NCBI GenBank assembly: GCA_023139225.1
Contig: JAGLNZ010000433.1
Location: 1-11,713 of the forward strand
DNA from: Desulfobacula sp.
Lineage (GTDB): Bacteria; Desulfobacterota; Desulfobacteria; Desulfobacterales; Desulfobacteraceae
DNA: 11,713 nt
Direction: 5' to 3'
The notes beneath the pieces are model-generated. The model ran no database searches and was not told the origin of the DNA. It was given only the letters and a program-made list of their open reading frames with translations. Both the position numbers and the translations under genes were made by a program. Position 1 is the stretch's first letter; every line of letters begins with the position of its first letter. Below, piece by piece: positions 7,392-11,713 of this stretch.

Positions 7392-7970
7392 TTAGTTTAT
7401 AGGTGTAAATGAGAACTTTTGTCCGCCAATGGACATTTCATACATTAGTCCGCCAAGGGTGTGGATAAATACAGCCATTCCTTTTGTGTAGGTTGCTTCT
7501 GCCTGTTTGCCGGTGGCGGGTCCAAGACTTGCCCCGGCCGTAGTGCCCTGGGTGCTTGCCTGTGCCTGTGCTGCCGCTGTGATGGCGACGGCAGACACAG
7601 AACCGTCAAATTCAAAGCTTCCACTTATAAACTCATCATAGGATCGTTTATCCTGGAAGAAAATGATTTCGCTGAAAGCCTGGCCACCCAGTTGGAATCC
7701 AATACTTATTTTCATCAGTGTAGCTGTGCCTGAGATACGGCCCTGTTTGTATACTCTTCCTGAACCATAGGCACCGCCCAAAACAATTCCGCCTTTTCCA
7801 ACAGCTGGAAATACGGCATATCCATATGCCGCGTTAAAAAATGGTTTTACAGCATCAGACTTGTTAAATTTGTCAATGGTGTTTGTATAATCATCAGCCA
7901 TTGCATTGTTTGAAACTGATAATATAAAAATAGCAAAGAACAAAGATAAACTAAGCTTAATTAATTTCAT
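7392..7970 (-). CDS. Exported SYLF-domain (Ysc84-type) lipid-binding protein
   Basis: The protein has 192 residues. Residues 1-25 form a clear signal peptide ending NAMA, so the mature protein should be periplasmic. The rest is a single SYLF/DUF500 domain: AAYGYAVFPAVGKGGIVLGG (48-67), GSGRVY, then IGFQLGGQAFSEIIFFQ, an alanine-rich SAVAITAAAQAQAS stretch and GGLMYEMSIGGQKFSF at the end. In eukaryotes this domain binds phosphoinositides and actin; in bacteria the role is unclear, probably lipid or envelope related. The start is fixed by a perfect AAGGAGG (7983-7977), 6 nt upstream, and a promoter-like pair lies ahead of it. The mutY gene follows 91 bp downstream. Confidence 0.9.
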   Translation of the reverse strand: MKLIKLSLSLFFAIFILSVSNNAMADDYTNTIDKFNKSDAVKPFFNAAYGYAVFPAVGKGGIVLGGAYGSGRVYKQGRISGTATLMKISIGFQLGGQAFSEIIFFQDKRSYDEFISGSFEFDGSVSAVAITAAAQAQASTQGTTAGASLGPATGKQAEATYTKGMAVFIHTLGGLMYEMSIGGQKFSFTPIN

Positions 7971-7994
7971 AATCTGCCTCCTTAAAGAATAAAT

Positions 7995-8023
7995 ATTATT
8001 CCTTTTACCAGTCTTATTGTCTT
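7995..8023 (-). promoter_or_regulatory. Predicted sigma-70 promoter for the SYLF gene
   Basis: The minus strand reads AAGACA (8023-8018), exactly 17 bp, then AATAAT (8000-7995), scoring 4/6 and 5/6 against consensus. It lies 25 bp upstream of the start codon and just ahead of the strong ribosome site. Confidence 0.45.
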
Positions 8024-8104
8024 AATTCCAGTTTTTTTAGATGTGATGAGATAAAAATGGCATATTTTCTGACAGGAGATAAATTTCTATCTATTAAAAT
8101 AATA

Positions 8105-8113
8105 TGATATAAA
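8105..8113 (+). promoter_or_regulatory. Possible extended -10 box for the integrase gene
   Basis: TGATATAAA fits an extended -10 element about 50 bp upstream of the integrase ATG. The surrounding DNA is very AT-rich and there is no clear -35 box or ribosome site, so support is weak. No attI-like core site (GTTRRRY or its complement) was found between the SYLF and integrase genes. Confidence 0.25.
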
Positions 8114-8165
8114 AATATTAAATTATTCTTGTAACTTCCATATTTTCTAAATATAATTCGATATC

Positions 8166-9158
8166 ATGGAAAAAATTGAAAAATTTAAAACTGATCCTTC
8201 CTTAAAACTCATGGATCGTGTGCAGCAGGTTTTGTCGTATTATCAGTACTCATACAGGACAGAACAATCCTATAGCAGGTGGATAAAAGAATATATAAGT
8301 TTTCTCGGAATGAAAAAAGTGCCTGAACATCGGTTTCAAAAGGAGATCGGATCTTTTCTGACCTATCTTGCCCGGGAAAGAAAGTTATCCGGAGCCAGTC
8401 AAAAACAGGCGTTGAATGCCATTGTTTTTTTATACAAACGAGTGTTTGATATTGGTATGGATATAAAGATAGAGCCTGTTAAGGTCAGAAAAAAGCCGGC
8501 ACTTCCTGTGGTCATGACAAAAGAAGAAGTTAAAATGGTGCTGTCTATGTTGAAAGGCAGGCATTTGTTAATGGCCCGATTGCTTTATGGCTCAGGATTA
8601 AGACTCATGGAGTGTATACGGTTAAGGGTTTATAATTTAGATTTTAAACGGGATATGATATATATCCATCCTGTCAAAGGAGGTAAAGACAGAAAGATTA
8701 TGATACCAAAACTGGTTAAACAGGACCTTTTCAACCAGGTGGAAACCATAAGAAAACTTCATATAAAAGATCTGACCATGGGTTTTGGAGAGGTTGAACT
8801 GACCGATGCCCCGGACCGGCAGGAGAAGGTGGAGGGAAAAGAATTTATCCGGCAATACGTTTTTCCTTCAAAAAAGATAAAGCCGGACCCAAGAACCGGC
8901 ATGGCACAGCGATCCCATGTGCTTGAATCCGGGCTGCAAAAAGCTGTGAAAACAGCCGCACAAAAAGCAGGAATTAAAAAGAGTGTTTCCTGTAATACTT
9001 TCAGGCATTCTTTTGCCACACATATGCTGGAGAATAATGTAAATATTTATATTGTAAAAGAGCTTATGGGACACGCAGATATTAAAGCCACCCAGGTGTA
9101 TACCCATGTGATGGAGAAAAAAGACAACATAGTTTTAAGTCCTTTGGATGTGTTGTAA
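8166..9158 (+). CDS. intI: Integron-type tyrosine recombinase (IntI family)
   Basis: The protein has 330 residues. An N-terminal SAM-like domain (about 15-95, SYRTEQSYSRWIKEYISFLG) precedes the catalytic domain. R146 (GSGLR), K171 (KGGKDRK), R280, H303 (MGHADI) and Y312 (VYTHV) are present and fall at the same numbers as in IntI1. The extra segment specific to integron integrases is clear: GFGEVELTDA..QYVFPS (206-235). The position of IntI1 H277 is asparagine here (SCNTFRHSF). IntI enzymes insert and excise gene cassettes at attI and attC sites. No attI or full attC is seen nearby, and the genes on its 5' side do not look like cassettes, so it may be an orphan. The start at 8166 lacks a good ribosome site. 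The family is firm; activity is uncertain. Confidence 0.88.
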   Translation: MEKIEKFKTDPSLKLMDRVQQVLSYYQYSYRTEQSYSRWIKEYISFLGMKKVPEHRFQKEIGSFLTYLARERKLSGASQKQALNAIVFLYKRVFDIGMDIKIEPVKVRKKPALPVVMTKEEVKMVLSMLKGRHLLMARLLYGSGLRLMECIRLRVYNLDFKRDMIYIHPVKGGKDRKIMIPKLVKQDLFNQVETIRKLHIKDLTMGFGEVELTDAPDRQEKVEGKEFIRQYVFPSKKIKPDPRTGMAQRSHVLESGLQKAVKTAAQKAGIKKSVSCNTFRHSFATHMLENNVNIYIVKELMGHADIKATQVYTHVMEKKDNIVLSPLDVL

Positions 9159-9169
9159 AATAAAAAAAA

Positions 9170-9973
9170 ATGAAATCAATCATTCAGGTAATCAGTTTTG
9201 GCCTCTCGTGTTACGCCCTTATCCTGGTTGCACTTTATTTTTTTCAGGACAAGCTTTTGTTTTTCCCGGGTCTCAATCCATTTGGCGATTGCCCTGAAAT
9301 GGAGCAGCGCAATGCAAGGGCAGAAACCCTCAAGGATATTCGCTACTATCAAAAGATAAAACCAGAGCCTGACAACTGGATCATCATTTTCCACGGTAAT
9401 GCCGGCAATGCATGCGATAGAACCTATTTTCTGGACGTTTTAAAAGATTTTAATTCCAACCTGATTGTATTTGAATATCCCGGCTATGGAAAAGATTCAA
9501 ACGCGCCTGGTGAAACTATTTTTCTTAATCAGGCACTTGAGCTGATTTCTCACATCAAAAAAAAGGATAAGGCGTGCCTGCCCGTTTATCTTATGGGGGA
9601 GTCCCTGGGAACCGGAGTGGCCACATGGATAGCAACTAAAACCGATATCAAGGGTTTGATTCTTATTTCTTCGTATACTTCCATTGCACAGGTTGCCCAG
9701 CATCATTATTCCTGGCTGCCGGTAAAATTTTTAATGAAACATAAATTTCTGGCTCACACCTGGGCCAAACAAACCCGAACACCGGTCATCCTCTTTCATG
9801 GCATTAATGATGACATTATTCCGATTCATTTTGCCCGGCAGCAATTTTTGAATTTCAAAGGAGAAAAAGAGCTGGTTGAGATTCCGGATTGCGGCCACAA
9901 CGATATTATTGATACAGGAGAAAAAATTCTTAAGGAAAAGCTCTGGCAGTTTTTATTAAAGACTTCGGGGTAA
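9170..9973 (+). CDS. Membrane-anchored alpha/beta hydrolase (BEM46/ABHD13-like)
   Basis: The protein has 267 residues. A single hydrophobic segment (about 4-25) followed by FFQDKLLFFPG suggests an N-terminal membrane anchor with the hydrolase domain outside or at the membrane face. The oxyanion motif HGNAGN (75-80), nucleophile elbow GESLG with S145, acid D214 (HGINDDIIP) and H243 (DCGHND) form a full serine-hydrolase triad. The family includes esterases and lipases of unknown natural substrate. It begins 11 bp after the integrase stop with no ribosome site in the A-rich gap, so it may be read from the integrase message. It faces the histidine kinase gene, with only 21 bp between the two stops. 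Confidence 0.88.
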   Translation: MKSIIQVISFGLSCYALILVALYFFQDKLLFFPGLNPFGDCPEMEQRNARAETLKDIRYYQKIKPEPDNWIIIFHGNAGNACDRTYFLDVLKDFNSNLIVFEYPGYGKDSNAPGETIFLNQALELISHIKKKDKACLPVYLMGESLGTGVATWIATKTDIKGLILISSYTSIAQVAQHHYSWLPVKFLMKHKFLAHTWAKQTRTPVILFHGINDDIIPIHFARQQFLNFKGEKELVEIPDCGHNDIIDTGEKILKEKLWQFLLKTSG

Positions 9974-9994
9974 TAATACCCTTTACAAAGCAGG

Positions 9995-11713
9995 TTAACT
10001 GTCAAGAAGGACCCTTATTTTCTTATTTAATTGCTTGATGGAAAAAGGCTTCTCAAGCATATCGGTAAAACCGTAATCCCTGAATTTTTTGATTTTTGTA
10101 CCATCTGAATGTCCTGTAATGAGGATTCCCATAATGTCCGGATCTGTTTTCTTAATCTGTTTCATGGTTGGAAAGCCGCCCAGGCCGGCCTGGATATCAA
10201 AATCAAGCAGTGCAACATCAATTGTTTTGTTACAGACCTTGGCTTTTTTGCAGATTTCAATGGCCTGGTTTCCGTCAGATGCCGTAAGTGTTTCGTATCC
10301 CAAGCGCTGCAAAAGCTGGGAGATAACATCAACAATCAGTTCGTCATCATCCATGACCAACACCCTTGTGATGGTTTTATTCAAAGCAGGTTCAACCGGA
10401 TGTTTAAAATTTACCTGGGCACTGTTCTCAATCGTATTTTTGCTGACAGCCGGTAAAAAAATGTGGACTGTCGTGCCTTTTTGCACAGTTGATTCGACAT
10501 GAATGGTACCACCGTGCCTGGTGATAATGGACCATGCAACGCTAAGCCCTAAGCCTTTGCTTTTCCGGCTGTCCAGGGGCTTGGTGGTGAAGTAGGGATT
10601 AAAGATCATATCCAGATGCTCCCGGGATATACCGCAGCCTGAATCTGAAATGGAAATGGAAATTCTAGGGGGAGTCGATGCCTGGTTCAGGTATTTTAGG
10701 GCAATATCAATCCGGCCACAGCCATCCATTGAATCCACTGAATTTTTAAGAATATTTTCTAGTGCAACCTCAAGCTGATCCGTGTCTGCATAAAAGGATC
10801 CGGGAATCGGGTCAGATTCAAAAGAAAAGGTGATTTTTTCAGAATCAAGATTCTTATCAAAAGTTTGCATGATCAGTTTTTCAATATCGGTTTTTGTTTT
10901 GAAAGGTTTGCCGCCCCTTGCAAAGGTAATCAGCTTTGAGGATATGCTTTTGGCCTGCATGATACCTTTCTCGGCAATTTTCAGATATTTTTGTGTTTCA
11001 TTGTCAGAGCAGCAAAGCTGGGCAAGGTTGATATTTCCCATGATGGTGGACAGGGTGTTGTTGAAATCATGGGCAACCCCACCAGCCAGGGTGCCGATGC
11101 TTTCAAGTTTTTTGGATGTTTCAATGGCTTTTTCAAATTTCCGGAACAGTTTTTCATTTTCTTTTTTTTCTGTGATATCAAGAGCGGTTTCAAGACGGAC
11201 GATTCTTTTATCATACCATTCTATAGCCTTGTCAACAATACTGTACCAGCGATTATTAACTGTATTGCGAAATTCCCATTCATAAGGCTTACGCGGGTTC
11301 CCGTCAGAATCAAGCAGTCTTTTATTCGTACAAAAGGGACAGGGGCCTTTCTGGCCTTTCTGGATAACCTGCCAGCATTTGAGTCCTTCAATGGACAAAG
11401 GATCATCATACCCTAATGTTTCCAAGGATTTTTTATTGGCATAAATTAATTCATGGGTCTGCATATCCGATACATAGACAATTGCCTCCATTGAATCAAA
11501 TATGCCCCTGAATATGGCGAATCCTTTTTCAGTTTTCTCTTTTTGGGAGATCAGATATTTTTCCAGGTCATATTTTTTTTGTGCCCGGTCAATGGTTTTG
11601 TACAGGATGTCCATATTCTTGACAGGTTTTTCCAGATAATCAAATGCATTGTTCTGTTTCAATGCATTTGCTGCATTTTCAATGCTGGCGTATCCGGTAA
11701 GAAAAATGATCTG
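9995..11713 (-). CDS. Hybrid sensor histidine kinase (REC-PAS-HisKA-HATPase-REC), N-terminus cut by window edge
   Basis: The frame is open to the right edge, giving 572 visible residues. The first 40 are the end of a receiver domain (LTGYAS, T6; YLEKP, K29), so a leading REC is mostly outside the window. A PAS domain follows (about 70-185), with the cysteine motif GPCPFC (C125, C128). Then come a HisKA domain with phospho-acceptor H215 (GGVAHDFNN) and an HATPase with N box at N320/N324, G1 DSGCG (357), NPYFTTKP and G2 SKGLGLS. A second REC ends the chain, with acidic DDD near 455 and phospho-acceptor D504 (ALLDFDI). Such cytoplasmic REC-led kinases act in phosphorelays, receiving or adjusting a signal from another kinase. 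The signal and target are unknown. The gene converges on the hydrolase gene. Confidence 0.92.
   Translation of the reverse strand, partial: QIIFLTGYASIENAANALKQNNAFDYLEKPVKNMDILYKTIDRAQKKYDLEKYLISQKEKTEKGFAIFRGIFDSMEAIVYVSDMQTHELIYANKKSLETLGYDDPLSIEGLKCWQVIQKGQKGPCPFCTNKRLLDSDGNPRKPYEWEFRNTVNNRWYSIVDKAIEWYDKRIVRLETALDITEKKENEKLFRKFEKAIETSKKLESIGTLAGGVAHDFNNTLSTIMGNINLAQLCCSDNETQKYLKIAEKGIMQAKSISSKLITFARGGKPFKTKTDIEKLIMQTFDKNLDSEKITFSFESDPIPGSFYADTDQLEVALENILKNSVDSMDGCGRIDIALKYLNQASTPPRISISISDSGCGISREHLDMIFNPYFTTKPLDSRKSKGLGLSVAWSIITRHGGTIHVESTVQKGTTVHIFLPAVSKNTIENSAQVNFKHPVEPALNKTITRVLVMDDDELIVDVISQLLQRLGYETLTASDGNQAIEICKKAKVCNKTIDVALLDFDIQAGLGGFPTMKQIKKTDPDIMGILITGHSDGTKIKKFRDYGFTDMLEKPFSIKQLNKKIRVLLDS

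Noticed and set aside
10089..11416. Several plus-strand open frames of 115-151 codons
   Set aside because: They are antisense shadows of the histidine kinase, whose domains and motifs are unambiguous.
11660..11662. A TTG at 11662 as the start of the histidine kinase
   Set aside because: The frame is open to the window edge and the residues before it (QIIFLTGYASIENAANA) belong to the same receiver domain, so the gene begins outside the window.
1..11713. CRISPR array, tRNA or rRNA genes
   Set aside because: No regularly spaced direct repeats and no recognisable tRNA or rRNA sequence were seen on either strand by eye.

Overview
The window looks like chromosomal DNA of an AT-rich Gram-negative bacterium, most likely a sulfate-reducing deltaproteobacterium of the Desulfobacter/Desulfobacula type. 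That placement is inferred from the style of the MOSC protein, the REC-PAS-kinase-REC hybrid sensor and the integron-type integrase; no rRNA or other marker gene is present to confirm it.

Layout. The left flank (1-3624) is all on the minus strand. It holds a divalent-cation exporter (CDF family) followed 7 bp later by a secreted thioredoxin-like DUF255 protein, and then a MOSC-domain protein that runs off the left edge and has its own promoter. The middle (about 3625-6110) is an accessory scrapyard on the plus strand. It contains an intact two-gene RelE/ParE-type toxin-antitoxin module, a remnant of a group II intron with a broken reverse-transcriptase start, a short out-of-frame piece that resembles the N-terminus of an alpha/beta hydrolase, an apparently intact arylamine N-acetyltransferase gene whose start signals lie inside that foreign piece, a sequence resembling half of an integron attC site, and a hicAB remnant in which the end of hicA is joined in frame to the end of hicB. 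The right part (6182-11713) holds mutY with a complete Nudix motif and a periplasmic SYLF-domain protein (both minus), then divergently an integron-type tyrosine recombinase and a membrane-anchored alpha/beta hydrolase (both plus), and finally a convergent hybrid histidine kinase (minus) cut by the right edge.

How the pieces fit. The flanks look like ordinary chromosomal genes (metal export, DNA repair, envelope, signalling). The middle collects gene types often found in integron cassette arrays and other mobile islands: toxin-antitoxin pairs, group II introns and acetyltransferases. An IntI-like integrase lies about 2 kb away. However, no complete attC, no attI and no cassette order was found, and the integrase has asparagine where IntI enzymes have a catalytic histidine. 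A decayed integron or recombination hot spot is therefore a hypothesis, not a reading. No CRISPR array, rRNA or tRNA was seen.
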